From a virus, in IMG/VR virus record IMGVR_UViG_3300025308_000004, positions 1 to 50,743 of that record: a stretch of 50,743 nt of DNA; one strand, written 5' to 3'. A model generated the notes under the pieces. That model did not search any database, was not told the origin of the DNA, and saw nothing but the letters and a program-made list of their open reading frames with translations. Made by a program: the position numbers and the translations under genes. Within the stretch, counting starts at the first letter, position 1, and each line of letters begins with the position of its first letter. Positions 1 through 7,607 of this stretch are shown one piece after another.

Positions 1-436
1 ACAACCTGCCGCTGGTCACCGCGCTGCCTGATTTGCCAGCAGCGACTGATGTGCGCTTCTACAACCTGCCGCTGGTCACCGCGCTGCCTGATTTGCCCGC
101 CGCGACTTATGTGTACTTTGACAACCTGCCGCTGGTCACCGCGCTGCCTGATTTGCCAGCAGCGACTGATGTGCGCTTCTACAACCTGCCGCTGGTCACC
201 GCGCTGCCTGATTTGCCCGCCGCGACTTATGTGCGATTCTACAACCTGCCGCTGGTCTCCGCGCTGCCTGATTTGCCCGCCGCGACTTATGTGCGCTTCT
301 ACAACCTGCCGCTGGTCTCCGCGCTGCCTGATTTGCCCGCCGCGACTGATGTGCACTTCTACAACCTGCCGCTGGTCTCCGCGCTGCCTGATTTGCCCGC
401 CGCGACTTATGTGTACTTTGACAACCTGCCGCTGGT
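1..436 (+). repeat. 60-bp tandem repeat, about 7.3 copies
   Basis: Direct repeats begin at 1, 61, 121, 181, 241, 301, 361 and 421 with very few differences. The Leu-Pro-Ala-Ala stretch alternates between two synonymous spellings (ccagca and cccgcc), so units 1-2 and 3-4 look like a duplicated dimer. The unit length is a multiple of three, so copy-number changes keep the frame. Copy number is uncertain because the assembly breaks inside the array. Confidence 0.95.
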
Positions 437-446
437 GAAAAAGTAA
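1..446 (+). CDS. 20-residue-repeat protein, C-terminal part
   Basis: Reading frame from base 3 to TAA at 444-446; it is the continuation of the gene starting at 50582, cut by the window ends. It encodes seven full copies plus a truncated eighth copy of a 20-residue unit built on NLPLVTALPDLPAATDV. Units vary mainly at D/Y, R/H/Y, F/D and T/S positions. The regular Leu/Pro spacing resembles leucine-rich-repeat solenoids; that is inference. No signal peptide is encoded in the N-terminal part. It opens the early plus-strand arm. Function unknown; binding of a host or phage partner is the obvious guess for a solenoid. Confidence 0.8.
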   Translation, partial: NLPLVTALPDLPAATDVRFYNLPLVTALPDLPAATYVYFDNLPLVTALPDLPAATDVRFYNLPLVTALPDLPAATYVRFYNLPLVSALPDLPAATYVRFYNLPLVSALPDLPAATDVHFYNLPLVSALPDLPAATYVYFDNLPLVKK

Positions 447-581
447 CCAAACACGCCGCGAACCGCTGGGCGTTAAACAGAGGCTGAGTTAAACAGGGGA
501 AACGACTACGTGCGCGGATACCGGGGACTCAGGATGCGAGCTGCGGCTTTAACAGCAGCCTAATCAACTAAGGGGGATGTG

Positions 582-854
582 ATGAAACGAACAATTGAAC
601 AATGGACAAATTGCAATCCGAAGGAAATGGCCTTCCACCAAAGCGAAGCTGCGATTATGTATGCGATTGAGGACGCTAAGTCTGACATACTTGAATTGCA
701 TCGAGAAAATATGCGGCTGCGCAACATTGCAAGAGCTATTGCATATCCACAACGCGGAACCCCAGAAGAATCATATGGCATTATTGATTTTGCCAAAATT
801 CTTCAATCGGCTTACACGGCAGATCAGCTTTGGGTAGAACAAACTGATCGTTAG
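582..854 (+). CDS. hypothetical early protein, 90 aa
   Basis: ATG at 582 is preceded by the purine-rich AGGGGG at 571-576; a GTG at 579 is an alternative start. The protein is mostly helical, with an Asp/Glu/Arg-rich middle (residues 25-45) that could form a short coiled coil. No family recognised. It is the first gene after the repeat protein in the plus-strand early operon; 447-581 between them contains no gene, only a small GCTGC/GCAGC inverted repeat near 540-560. Confidence 0.65.
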   Translation: MKRTIEQWTNCNPKEMAFHQSEAAIMYAIEDAKSDILELHRENMRLRNIARAIAYPQRGTPEESYGIIDFAKILQSAYTADQLWVEQTDR

Positions 855-881
855 TCTCAAACAAACACCAAAAAGGCGGAC

Positions 882-1088
882 ATGGACGAAATCAAATCAC
901 TCTGCGCAGGCAATCAGGAGATGGGCCTGCCGCAATTTCTGGCGCAAGCAAATCCGATGATGGATGCGGTTGATGGTGCGATGGCGCACATGTTCGGCAA
1001 GCCGCAAACAGAGGAAGAGCGCCGATCTGATCTCGAAGCAAAAGAGGATGAATTCATCGCTCGCAAACAAATGGAGGCCGAAAAATGA
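882..1088 (+). CDS. hypothetical early protein, 68 aa
   Basis: Acidic small protein with a charged helical C-terminal half (EEERRSDLEAKEDEF). Preceded by AAAGGCGG, and its stop overlaps the next start as ATGA at 1085-1088, so it is translationally coupled. No recognisable domain. Confidence 0.65.
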   Translation: MDEIKSLCAGNQEMGLPQFLAQANPMMDAVDGAMAHMFGKPQTEEERRSDLEAKEDEFIARKQMEAEK

Positions 1089-1297
1089 ACGATAAACTCT
1101 ACTCCGAATACGGAAATGCAGGCCACAAGTTCCCGCGATCTGTAAAAGAAGCATACGGGCGCGATGAGGCGATAATCGTTCATACAGAAATCGATGACGA
1201 CGAGGATGATGATATATCAAATTTCTACCTCAACTTCTCCTTGGCTGTGTACACCATGGCGGCGGTTGTTATTATGGCGTTGTGGTGGAGGCCATAA
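1085..1297 (+). CDS. small C-terminally anchored membrane protein, 70 aa
   Basis: ATGA overlap with the upstream gene. An acidic cytoplasm-like N-terminal half with DDDEDDD near residues 38-44 is followed by one hydrophobic segment (about residues 51-67, LAVYTMAAVVIMALW) ending in WRP. This looks like a tail-anchored inner-membrane protein. Function unknown. Confidence 0.6.
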   Translation: MNDKLYSEYGNAGHKFPRSVKEAYGRDEAIIVHTEIDDDEDDDISNFYLNFSLAVYTMAAVVIMALWWRP

Positions 1298-1653
1298 TGG
1301 CAATGAATAAAGCAGAAAAGGAAGCAATGGAGTCGGCATTAACCGCTGCGGCCCTACGAACAACAAGCGACGTTTTCCCTGACGTAATTCCGCCAGACAA
1401 TACTAGCAACAGGCTATCTACCGGATTTATTACAGTAGGTTCTATGAGTGATTCGGCTAGGGTTGATACAGCTTGTTCTTCATCAATAGGTCACGGAATT
1501 GGTCGCACAGATAAAACTACTTCGCAAGGAAGTAGGCGCTTATATTCTTCGCGAATCCTTGCGCTTCGTGCGCTTCGTAGGGAAGTCGAAAATGATTGCG
1601 CAAACAGACTGCGCAGGATTGACCGCATGATTGAAGGGGAAATAAAGCCATGA
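1297..1653 (+). CDS. hypothetical early protein, 118 aa
   Basis: ATG at 1297 overlaps the previous TAA (TAATG), which decides against the upstream in-frame GTG. Ser/Thr-rich centre and a basic Arg-rich C-terminal third (ALRALRREVEND, RLRRIDRM) suggest nucleic-acid or protein contacts, but no family is recognised. Stop overlaps the next gene (ATGA at 1650-1653). Confidence 0.6.
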   Translation: MAMNKAEKEAMESALTAAALRTTSDVFPDVIPPDNTSNRLSTGFITVGSMSDSARVDTACSSSIGHGIGRTDKTTSQGSRRLYSSRILALRALRREVENDCANRLRRIDRMIEGEIKP

Positions 1654-1784
1654 AGCCGCAGCGCATGGGCAAGGTGGGCGAAGGCCGCCTGTCGGCAATC
1701 GAGGATGCGGCGGGGCCGCGCTACACCGCGCTGGTGCTGATCGTGCTGATGCTGGCTTATGGGATTGTTGGAACGCTGGAGTAA
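1650..1784 (+). CDS. tiny membrane protein, 44 aa
   Basis: Short reading frame coupled by an ATGA overlap to the previous gene. Encodes a basic N-terminus (KPQRMGKVGEGR) and one transmembrane helix near the C-terminus (ALVLIVLMLAYGIVGTL). Last gene before a 509-bp stretch with no convincing gene. Confidence 0.6.
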   Translation: MKPQRMGKVGEGRLSAIEDAAGPRYTALVLIVLMLAYGIVGTLE

Positions 1785-2293
1785 AAAAAGGAGTTGCGCA
1801 AATTGTTGAATGGCTTTATTGTTTCACCAGCAGCAATTGGATTTGGAACATCCAATGCAGCGGTAAATGATAGGAAAAGCATAAGGCCCGATTTAGTCGC
1901 GGCTCTGTGTCAACCAAGGCAAAAGTCTTTTCCTATCGAATTCCGCCTTGTTAGACGTTCCAACAGAGTCGCAACTAAACGGGCTTTTTCTATTGCTGCC
2001 GTACTCCAGACGTACCAAGCGCGAAAGTCGGCGGCGTGGAGAACAGACGAACGAAAGCATTTCAGCATAGGCATGGCCTGTTGTGACGCGAGCCAACGCG
2101 CACAGAAGGCGACAGCAAACGGGGTTATATATGCGGATACTGGTTCGCATAGAAGGGCAGTAGCAGATTCTGATTAATCTGATGTTGCAGTAGAGTGAAA
2201 TGTAGGAACAGGCTAAAGAACTGGTAAGGCGTGAGAGGGATAACCCCAACACATGCATTAGGCATTGTATCGCCCAAAATAAAGGAGATTGAA
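1785..2293 (+). other. 509-bp non-coding stretch
   Basis: No convincing protein gene on either strand. A TTG-started open frame at 1794-2177 and a minus frame at 1893-2258 lack ribosome-binding sites and normal composition and run through the long hairpin at 1886-1984. The rest (1991-2293) shows no clear promoter or repeat; the ribosome-binding site for the next gene (AAAGGAG) lies at its end. Confidence 0.6.
1886..1990 (+). ncRNA. candidate structured RNA with terminator-like end
   Basis: Two complementary arms (1886-1908 and 1963-1984) form a long stem with few mismatches. Inside it GTCAACCAAGGC (1909-1920) pairs with GCCTTGTTAGAC (1945-1956). The stem ends in GGGC followed by TTTTT at 1985-1989, as in an intrinsic terminator. 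A competing pairing also exists: TAGGAAAAG (1871-1879) is fully complementary to CTTTTCCTA (1927-1935), which sits in the apical loop. It could be a small regulatory RNA, an attenuator, or an unusually long terminator for the upstream operon. Confidence 0.55.
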
Positions 2294-2473
2294 ATGCGTT
2301 TTATCAAAATGATGGCATCTACATTTTTTGCTTGTGCGGGTGTTGCAGTTGGAGGATACATGGCTGGCAACACAGCAACTGAAATTATTGTCAAATGTTT
2401 CTTTCTGTCGATTGGCATGTTTTACATGTACTTTCTTTGCACTAAAGGAATTTTGAAACCGAAAGGAGATTGA
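2294..2473 (+). CDS. small two-helix membrane protein, 59 aa
   Basis: Start chosen at 2294 because AAAGGAGATTGAA precedes it; the same 5' sequence precedes the next gene. Two hydrophobic segments (about residues 6-25 with FFACAGVAVGGYMAG, and 31-50 with FFLSIGMFYMYFLC) and a basic tail. Unknown function; small phage membrane proteins often interfere with host envelope processes, but nothing here shows it. Confidence 0.6.
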   Translation: MRFIKMMASTFFACAGVAVGGYMAGNTATEIIVKCFFLSIGMFYMYFLCTKGILKPKGD

Positions 2474-2474
2474 A

Positions 2475-3017
2475 ATGAACGCCAAACAACTATACCTCGA
2501 AGACGGCAAGCCTGCCGGCGTGTACTGGTGCGAGAAGTGCAAGCGCGTACACAGCACCGAGAATCAGGCGAACGAGTGCTGCCAGCCGTGGGTATGCAAG
2601 AGTTGCGGCGAGGCCTGCGCGGAGTTCCGCACAATCTGCGATGCATGTATTGATAAGCGCGAGGCAGAAAAAGAGCGCGATTTGTTCGACAAGGCCGAAA
2701 AACTAACGTCATGGGGAGGACCGATATTCTACTTCGATAAATACTACTGCGATGTAGATACTTTCCTAGATGATCTTCCGCCAGAATTTTTACCTGAATA
2801 CGTATGGGCGACTAATCCTGTTCAGTTCGTGCATCTGAATGCCGACTCGATAACAGAATCCGTGCTGGATGATGCCTACGAAGATTTCGACCTTCAAGAT
2901 TTGCGCGGGATGGTTGAATTGCAAAAGGCCGTCACCGCATTCAACGAAGCCAACGCGCACCATGTAGCATATTACCCAGACTACACTCTGGCCGTGTTAA
3001 TCGTCGAAGAGGATTAA
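2475..3017 (+). CDS. zinc-ribbon protein, 180 aa
   Basis: Starts one base after the previous stop with a strong AAAGGAG. The first 60 residues carry cysteine pairs CEKC (19-22), CC (35-36), CKSC (41-44), C48 and CDAC (55-58), the pattern of two small zinc ribbons. An acidic, aromatic C-terminal region follows. This type of cysteine-rich protein is common in phage early operons next to recombination genes; role unknown. Confidence 0.7.
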   Translation: MNAKQLYLEDGKPAGVYWCEKCKRVHSTENQANECCQPWVCKSCGEACAEFRTICDACIDKREAEKERDLFDKAEKLTSWGGPIFYFDKYYCDVDTFLDDLPPEFLPEYVWATNPVQFVHLNADSITESVLDDAYEDFDLQDLRGMVELQKAVTAFNEANAHHVAYYPDYTLAVLIVEED

Positions 3018-3018
3018 A

Positions 3019-3177
3019 ATGAACTGGCTGACCAACATCGACCGCATGGCTGACAACGCACAACGCGCACGCTGCCACATCGCCGGGCTGGTATCGCACC
3101 ACATCCGCAGCATGGCGCAACTCAGGCGTGATCGGGCGGCGGAGAAATTGAGTAAACAACAAGGGGAAAGAAAATGA
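3019..3177 (+). CDS. small basic protein, 52 aa
   Basis: Short frame between the zinc-ribbon gene and bet, coupled to bet by an ATGA overlap (3174-3177). Rich in Arg, His and Lys with the charged tail RRDRAAEKLSKQQGERK. Reading frame is tight on both sides, which supports it despite its size. No family recognised. Confidence 0.6.
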   Translation: MNWLTNIDRMADNAQRARCHIAGLVSHHIRSMAQLRRDRAAEKLSKQQGERK

Positions 3178-4046
3178 GCAAGCAAGAAAACAGTATGCAG
3201 CTTATCCGCAAGGAATCGGCGCTGCCAGCGATGACAATGAACGAGGATGAACTTATCAACATCCTGCGCAACAGCCTGTATCCAGGAGCGCAGACGGATT
3301 CAATCAAGATGGTTCTAGGGTATTGCCAAGCTGCCGGCCTAGACCCAATGCAGAAGCCCGTCCACATCGTTCCAATCTACGACGGCAAGCTGAAAGTGAT
3401 GCGCGACGTGGTGATGCCCGGCATCGGCCTGTACCGCACCCAGATGTCTCGCACCGGGCAATGCGCTGGAGTGACCGAGCCAGAGTTCGGAGAAGACAGA
3501 ACCGAAAAGCTTGGCGGGTTTGAGATTACCTATCCGGTATCTTGCAAGGTGATCGTCAAGCGCATATTACCGAACGGCGCTATCGCAGAATACGCGGCGA
3601 CCGAGCGATGGAAAGAAAACTACGCGATGAAAGGCGGCGCGGAAAAGAGCATCGCTCCAAACGCCATGTGGACAAAGCGCCCGTATGCCCAGCTTGCTAA
3701 GTGTGCAGAGGCACAGGCACTGCGCAAGGCATTCCCAGAACTTGGTTCAGCACCGACCGCCGACGAAATGGAAGGCAAGGAATTCGACACCCCGATGGTC
3801 GATACATGTTCTCGCGAAACGAAGCCAGAGCGACCTACCATAACCATCGAAGTATTGCTTGATAAGCACACAATCGACGTAATCAACGCGGATGGCGTAG
3901 TCACCAAGTTCAGCACCAAGAGCAAGGTACAGAACGGCGACGGCACGGCGCAGGGCGTAATCGACTTCCTTTCGGCGAAGTACATTTTGCCGACTGAGGT
4001 GATCGAGGAAATCCAATCTTGGGAACAGAAAGGCGGTGCGCAATGA
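3174..4046 (+). CDS. bet: Bet/RecT-family single-strand annealing protein
   Basis: 290 aa, close to lambda Bet and its relatives. Diagnostic stretches include CQAAGLDPMQKPVHIVPIYD near residues 51-70, VVMPGIGLYRTQ near 78-89, and WTKRPYAQLAKCAEAQALR followed by KAFPELG. RecT/Bet proteins bind single-stranded DNA left by a 5'-3' exonuclease and anneal it to complementary strands. The partner exonuclease is the next gene, overlapping by ATGA. A C-terminal 90-residue region is unrelated to the core and may bind other proteins. Confidence 0.93.
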   Translation: MSKQENSMQLIRKESALPAMTMNEDELINILRNSLYPGAQTDSIKMVLGYCQAAGLDPMQKPVHIVPIYDGKLKVMRDVVMPGIGLYRTQMSRTGQCAGVTEPEFGEDRTEKLGGFEITYPVSCKVIVKRILPNGAIAEYAATERWKENYAMKGGAEKSIAPNAMWTKRPYAQLAKCAEAQALRKAFPELGSAPTADEMEGKEFDTPMVDTCSRETKPERPTITIEVLLDKHTIDVINADGVVTKFSTKSKVQNGDGTAQGVIDFLSAKYILPTEVIEEIQSWEQKGGAQ

Positions 4047-5713
4047 GAATCATCAGTGGATTGGTGCAGGGCAGCGATGAATGGATAAAGCTTCGCGCCG
4101 GATACTTCACGGCATCGGAAGCGCCGGCAATGCTGGGCCTGTCTAAATATAAGGCGAGGGCCGCTCTGGTGCGCGAGAAGGCAACCGGTATCGTGCCTGA
4201 AGTCGATTCCGCCACGCAGCGCCGTTTTGACGATGGGCATGCGGCCGAAGAGAAAATGCGCGCATGGGCCGAGAATTACATCTGTGACGACCTATATCCG
4301 GTGGTCGGCGTGTATACGATCAGCGGCCTGCCGCTGCTGAGCAGCTTCGACGGCCTGACGATGGACGGGAAAACAGCTTGGGAAAACAAGCTCTGGAATG
4401 AGGGATTCGCTGAACAGGTTCGCAACGGAATCGTCCCTGATACCCATTGGCCGCAACTCGAACAGCAATTGCTTATTTCCGGTGCAGACTATGTTCTGTT
4501 CACAGTCGGCGACGGCGAGAACGCTGAACCTCTGGAGTATCGAGGCTTGCCCGAGCGGCGCGAACGCTTGCTGGCCGGGTGGGCGCAGTTCGCTGCCGAT
4601 GTTCTGGAGTACCAGCGCAAGCTGGCCGCTGGCGAGATCGAACAGCCGAAGGAAGCGCCCAAGGCCGAGACAATCAAGGCGCTGCCGTCCGTGTTTGTTC
4701 AGGCGACCGGCATGGTGACTGCATCCAATCTGTCCGAGTTCAAGGAAGCGGCCACGACGTTCATCGCCGGGATCAAGACTGAGCTTGTTTGCGATCAGGA
4801 CTTCGCCGACGCCGAATCTACAGTTAAATTCTGCAAGGATGCCGAATCGAACTTGGAAGCCACCAAGGCCAGCGTACTCGCGCAGATGTCCACCGTTGAC
4901 GAAGTTGTGCGTACGCTTGACCACATCGCCGCTCAGCTTCGCGACAAGCGGCTGATGCTGGATAAGTTGGTGAAGTCGGAAAAGGAAACGCGCAAGCTGG
5001 CAATCGTCACCAAGGCCGGGAACGATTTCGCTGCGCATGTCGAATCGCTCGAAGCTGAAACAAAACCGATCCGGCTTGTTCTTGTGCGGCCTGATTTCGC
5101 CGGCGCGATCAAGGGAATGAAAAAGCTGTCGGCCATGCAAGAGGCGGTCGATACAGCGCTGCGTGATGGAAAATTTTCCGCCGACCAATCGGCAAAAGAC
5201 GTGCGCGAAAAGCTCGCATGGTGCAAAGAGTTATCGGTTGGTTACGGCTTCCTATTCTCCGACCTGTCGCAGCTCATTGCCAATAACGGCATGGAGGCAT
5301 TCCAAGCGATTGTTACCGGTCGAATCGACAAGCACAAGGTGGATGAAGCCGCGAAGGCTGAAGAGCAGCGGGCAGCAATACAGGCCGAGGAAGAGCGCAA
5401 AGCCACCGCCAAGGCGCAAGCGGAAGCCGAGGCTATCATTGCCGCAGAACGGGCAAAGCAGGCGGAGGAACAAGCCAAGGCGCGTGCCGAAGCCGTAGCG
5501 ATGGCGAACCGTGAGCAGCAAGCAGCGCAAGAGCGCACAGAGAACAACCCCAAGAGCGAAGCCGTCACGCATGACGGGGCGCGGCCTTCTGTTGTGCCGC
5601 AGCGCCCGACCGACAAAGAGATCATCGCCGCACTTGCCGAGACGTTCAACGTACCACGCGAAACGGTAGTTGATTGGCTGATGAATATCAGCTTCGCCTC
5701 AGTAGAACAATAA
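4043..5713 (+). CDS. YqaJ-type exonuclease with long C-terminal extension
   Basis: ATG at 4043 overlaps the bet stop (ATGA) and is chosen over an upstream in-frame start. Residues 1-200 match the YqaJ/lambda-exonuclease fold: QGSDEWIKLRAGYFTASEA near 9-27, SFDGLT, and a metal-binding core at AWENKL. This enzyme resects double-stranded DNA for Bet. The remaining about 350 residues are alpha-helical with an Ala/Glu/Lys coiled coil (about 430-500) and a helical end IIAALAETFNVPRETVVDWL that looks like a small helix-turn-helix. Typical phage exonucleases are 200-330 aa, so this 556-aa protein is a fusion. Confidence 0.85.
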   Translation: MRIISGLVQGSDEWIKLRAGYFTASEAPAMLGLSKYKARAALVREKATGIVPEVDSATQRRFDDGHAAEEKMRAWAENYICDDLYPVVGVYTISGLPLLSSFDGLTMDGKTAWENKLWNEGFAEQVRNGIVPDTHWPQLEQQLLISGADYVLFTVGDGENAEPLEYRGLPERRERLLAGWAQFAADVLEYQRKLAAGEIEQPKEAPKAETIKALPSVFVQATGMVTASNLSEFKEAATTFIAGIKTELVCDQDFADAESTVKFCKDAESNLEATKASVLAQMSTVDEVVRTLDHIAAQLRDKRLMLDKLVKSEKETRKLAIVTKAGNDFAAHVESLEAETKPIRLVLVRPDFAGAIKGMKKLSAMQEAVDTALRDGKFSADQSAKDVREKLAWCKELSVGYGFLFSDLSQLIANNGMEAFQAIVTGRIDKHKVDEAAKAEEQRAAIQAEEERKATAKAQAEAEAIIAAERAKQAEEQAKARAEAVAMANREQQAAQERTENNPKSEAVTHDGARPSVVPQRPTDKEIIAALAETFNVPRETVVDWLMNISFASVEQ

Positions 5714-5741
5714 CCGCATCACATTCGCATAAGGAAAAACT

Positions 5742-6335
5742 ATGACTAACATCATCAAATCAGTTCGAGATTTTACGCAGGCAATTGGCTGTACTACTGA
5801 CAGCTTCAACGTGCGCCAGACTGCTTTATACACAGGACTGCAAACTGAGGAATTTTGCGAGAAGATTCAATCTTTGCTTGATGGGTTTGAAGTTAACTCT
5901 GAAACCTGTACTTCGACCATGCGCTTAATGCACTTGCGCGATGTTTTGTGCGATATACAGCACGGCATGAAGTCTGGTGAGTTTGATAATGCATTCAAAA
6001 CTGTAGACCGCGCAGCCATGCTAGATGCCGACGTTGATCTAGCTTGGGTAACTATCGGCTCCATGATTTCCCAAGGCGCAGACGTTGAAGGCGCATGTGG
6101 TGAAGTATCTCGGGCGAATATGAGCAAGCTGGTACGATGCCAATGTACAGACAATTGGCCTTTAAACTTCGATGGTGCGCAAGACAGGAATTGCCCAGCA
6201 TGCAACGGACTAGGCCTTGTCGCAATCAAGGATAATAACGGCAAGGTGAAGAAGCCGGAAGGCTGGATTCCGCCGAACATCGAGCCGTTCATCGCCGACC
6301 GAATGGCAGAGACAACAGATAGCGACAAGTATTAA
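5742..6335 (+). CDS. MazG/PRA-PH-like NTP pyrophosphohydrolase with zinc ribbon
   Basis: 197 aa. RQTALYTGLQTEEFCEKI (about 25-42) supplies the EExxE-type metal site, DADVDLAWVTIGS (about 95-107) the second acidic motif, and GEVSRANMSKL (about 120-130) the E..N.SK motif of all-alpha NTP pyrophosphatases. The tail GKVKKPEGWIPPNI also fits phage members. Between the last motif and the tail lies a ribbon with CQC (134-136) and CPAC (152-155), which ordinary MazG-like proteins lack. These enzymes hydrolyse nucleoside triphosphates; phages use them to adjust nucleotide pools or alarmone signalling. Confidence 0.72.
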   Translation: MTNIIKSVRDFTQAIGCTTDSFNVRQTALYTGLQTEEFCEKIQSLLDGFEVNSETCTSTMRLMHLRDVLCDIQHGMKSGEFDNAFKTVDRAAMLDADVDLAWVTIGSMISQGADVEGACGEVSRANMSKLVRCQCTDNWPLNFDGAQDRNCPACNGLGLVAIKDNNGKVKKPEGWIPPNIEPFIADRMAETTDSDKY

Positions 6336-6337
6336 CA

Positions 6338-6583
6338 ATGAGCCTCGCCGACGACCTTGCGCAAGCGTCCGGATTCAACCCAGCAGAGTTCTATCGGCCA
6401 ACCATTGCGAAAGTTGACCGTACGATTTGCACAAAATGTTGTAAGCATCCTCGCGCATATGGGCAAAGCCTCTGCAAATCATGCAACGCTGCTCGGGCAA
6501 AAGAATACTGGCATCGCAGAAAAATACCAGGAATGGTTCGCAAATACACGAAGAAAAAAGGTGAAGATAATGCCACTCTTTGA
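6338..6583 (+). CDS. small zinc-binding basic protein, 81 aa
   Basis: Begins three bases after the previous stop. CTKC (31-34) and CKSC (46-49) make a four-cysteine site followed by NAARAKEYWHRRK and a Lys-rich tail, as in small nucleic-acid-binding zinc fingers. Part of the tightly packed early operon; its end overlaps the next gene by 14 bp. Confidence 0.65.
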   Translation: MSLADDLAQASGFNPAEFYRPTIAKVDRTICTKCCKHPRAYGQSLCKSCNAARAKEYWHRRKIPGMVRKYTKKKGEDNATL

Positions 6584-6719
6584 GTGCTTCACCAAAGGAA
6601 TACAATTGATCGAAGCCGACAACGCAGACGAAGCACGCAAGTTGTTTGCCGAACTTGTTTTGTCTGAGCCGACATCAGGCCATATCGCAGCAATTGAAAC
6701 CGAAGGAGACGAAGAATGA
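6570..6719 (+). CDS. small acidic protein, 49 aa
   Basis: ATG at 6570 in a different frame from its neighbours, with GGTGAAGAT just upstream. Acidic, helical protein (ADEARKLFAELV). Its stop overlaps the next ATG (ATGA at 6716-6719), which supports it as a real coupled gene. No family recognised. Confidence 0.55.
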   Translation: MPLFECFTKGIQLIEADNADEARKLFAELVLSEPTSGHIAAIETEGDEE

Positions 6720-6922
6720 ACGTACGCGAAATAGTGATAACGCACCTCAAGTCAGGCGGATTTGACGGGCTGTGCTGCGATGGATGCGACTGCGGGCTGG
6801 ATGACCTGATGGCGTGCGAATGCTTTGTTGATGTAATTGAGTGCGTACCAGCAAATCTTTGCGCTGGTGGCGTGTACAGACCAGCTGAAACACATCCAAA
6901 CGAAGAGGAAACGCATCTATGA
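6716..6922 (+). CDS. cysteine-rich early protein, 68 aa
   Basis: ATGA overlaps on both sides. The N-terminal half MNVREIVITHLKSGGFDGLC and the cluster CCDGCDCGLDDLMACEC are characteristic of a small protein family seen in the early regions of many proteobacterial phages. The cysteines likely bind a metal. Function unknown. Confidence 0.7.
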   Translation: MNVREIVITHLKSGGFDGLCCDGCDCGLDDLMACECFVDVIECVPANLCAGGVYRPAETHPNEEETHL

Positions 6923-7104
6923 CCGACTACATCGAAGCCATGCTGGAAGCCAAACGACTCCTGAAAGTTGCAGAGGATTCCGCCATGAAGAAAGACTACG
7001 ACGGGGCATACAAGGCTATCAAGCTGATGGATACCCAGCAGCATCGGATGCTAAATTGGTTCTGGAAAGAAATGGCAGATGCCGAGCCTGTCAACACGAA
7101 ATAA
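6919..7104 (+). CDS. hypothetical protein, 61 aa
   Basis: ATGA overlap with the previous gene. Short helical protein (EAMLEAKRLLKVAEDSAMKKDYDGAYKAI) that reads like one helix-loop-helix repeat of TPR type. No family recognised. Confidence 0.6.
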   Translation: MTDYIEAMLEAKRLLKVAEDSAMKKDYDGAYKAIKLMDTQQHRMLNWFWKEMADAEPVNTK

Positions 7105-7119
7105 CTAATGGAGAAAATT

Positions 7120-7308
7120 ATGGACGTAAGCAGGCAGGAAGAAATTATCGCAACACTCTGGATTATTGCTGCGGTAAATGCATTCGGCAACGGATTCACA
7201 GAATGGGGATTTGCCTTCGCAATCAAAGGTGCGCTAGATACAGCGATGTCGCTTTATTTTGCGGTAAAAGAAATTATCGAAGAGCACAAATTCGGCCAGA
7301 ATAAATAA
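7120..7308 (+). CDS. hypothetical protein, 62 aa
   Basis: ATG at 7120 is preferred because GGAG lies at 7110-7113, seven bases before it; an in-frame ATG at 7108 is the alternative. Contains a weakly hydrophobic stretch (IIATLWIIAAVNAFGNGF) and an amphipathic second helix, so it may associate with membranes. Unknown function. Confidence 0.5.
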   Translation: MDVSRQEEIIATLWIIAAVNAFGNGFTEWGFAFAIKGALDTAMSLYFAVKEIIEEHKFGQNK

Positions 7309-7416
7309 AGCGCATACACCTAAAGTGTTACGTGGTACCCACCCGAACGGGTTATAGCATGGCCGGTAAAACGCTGGCATGATTCGTACATCACCAACAA
7401 CATCGGAGACTAACAA

Positions 7417-7604
7417 ATGAAAACTGCCGCAATCTATGTAGTTCAATCTTAACGGCTGGTGCATTCCTGTTTGCTGTTATCTATGGAGTACGCCTATTCT
7501 CGAATGCAACTACGCCGCTTACTCTGCACACTCCGAAGCATGGGGTAACGTGCGCTGCTATGGTTACCAGTGACGGTGCAGCCATTAGCTGCTGGAAGGA
7601 TTAA
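7417..7604 (+). pseudogene. frameshifted small membrane protein
   Basis: ATG at 7417 after CGGAG opens an 11-codon frame that stops at 7450-7452. Moving to the next frame from 7449 gives LTAGAFLFAVIYGVRLF and then a hydrophilic tail TPKHGVTCAAMVTSDGAAISCWKD ending TAA at 7602-7604, without any start of its own. Together they make a plausible single-helix protein of about 62 residues with two tail cysteines. One base appears to be missing near 7447-7449: a real mutation or a sequencing error. 7309-7416 upstream holds no gene. Confidence 0.5.
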
Positions 7605-7607
7605 CAA

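Noticed and set aside
196-450. Minus-strand and alternative plus-strand open frames in the 60-bp repeats
   Set aside because: A 60-bp unit without stops opens several frames automatically; only the frame continuous with the start at 50582 has a ribosome-binding site and a non-repeat N-terminus.
1794-2177. 127-aa open frame with TTG start
   Set aside because: No ribosome-binding site, unnatural composition, and it reads straight through the long hairpin at 1886-1984.
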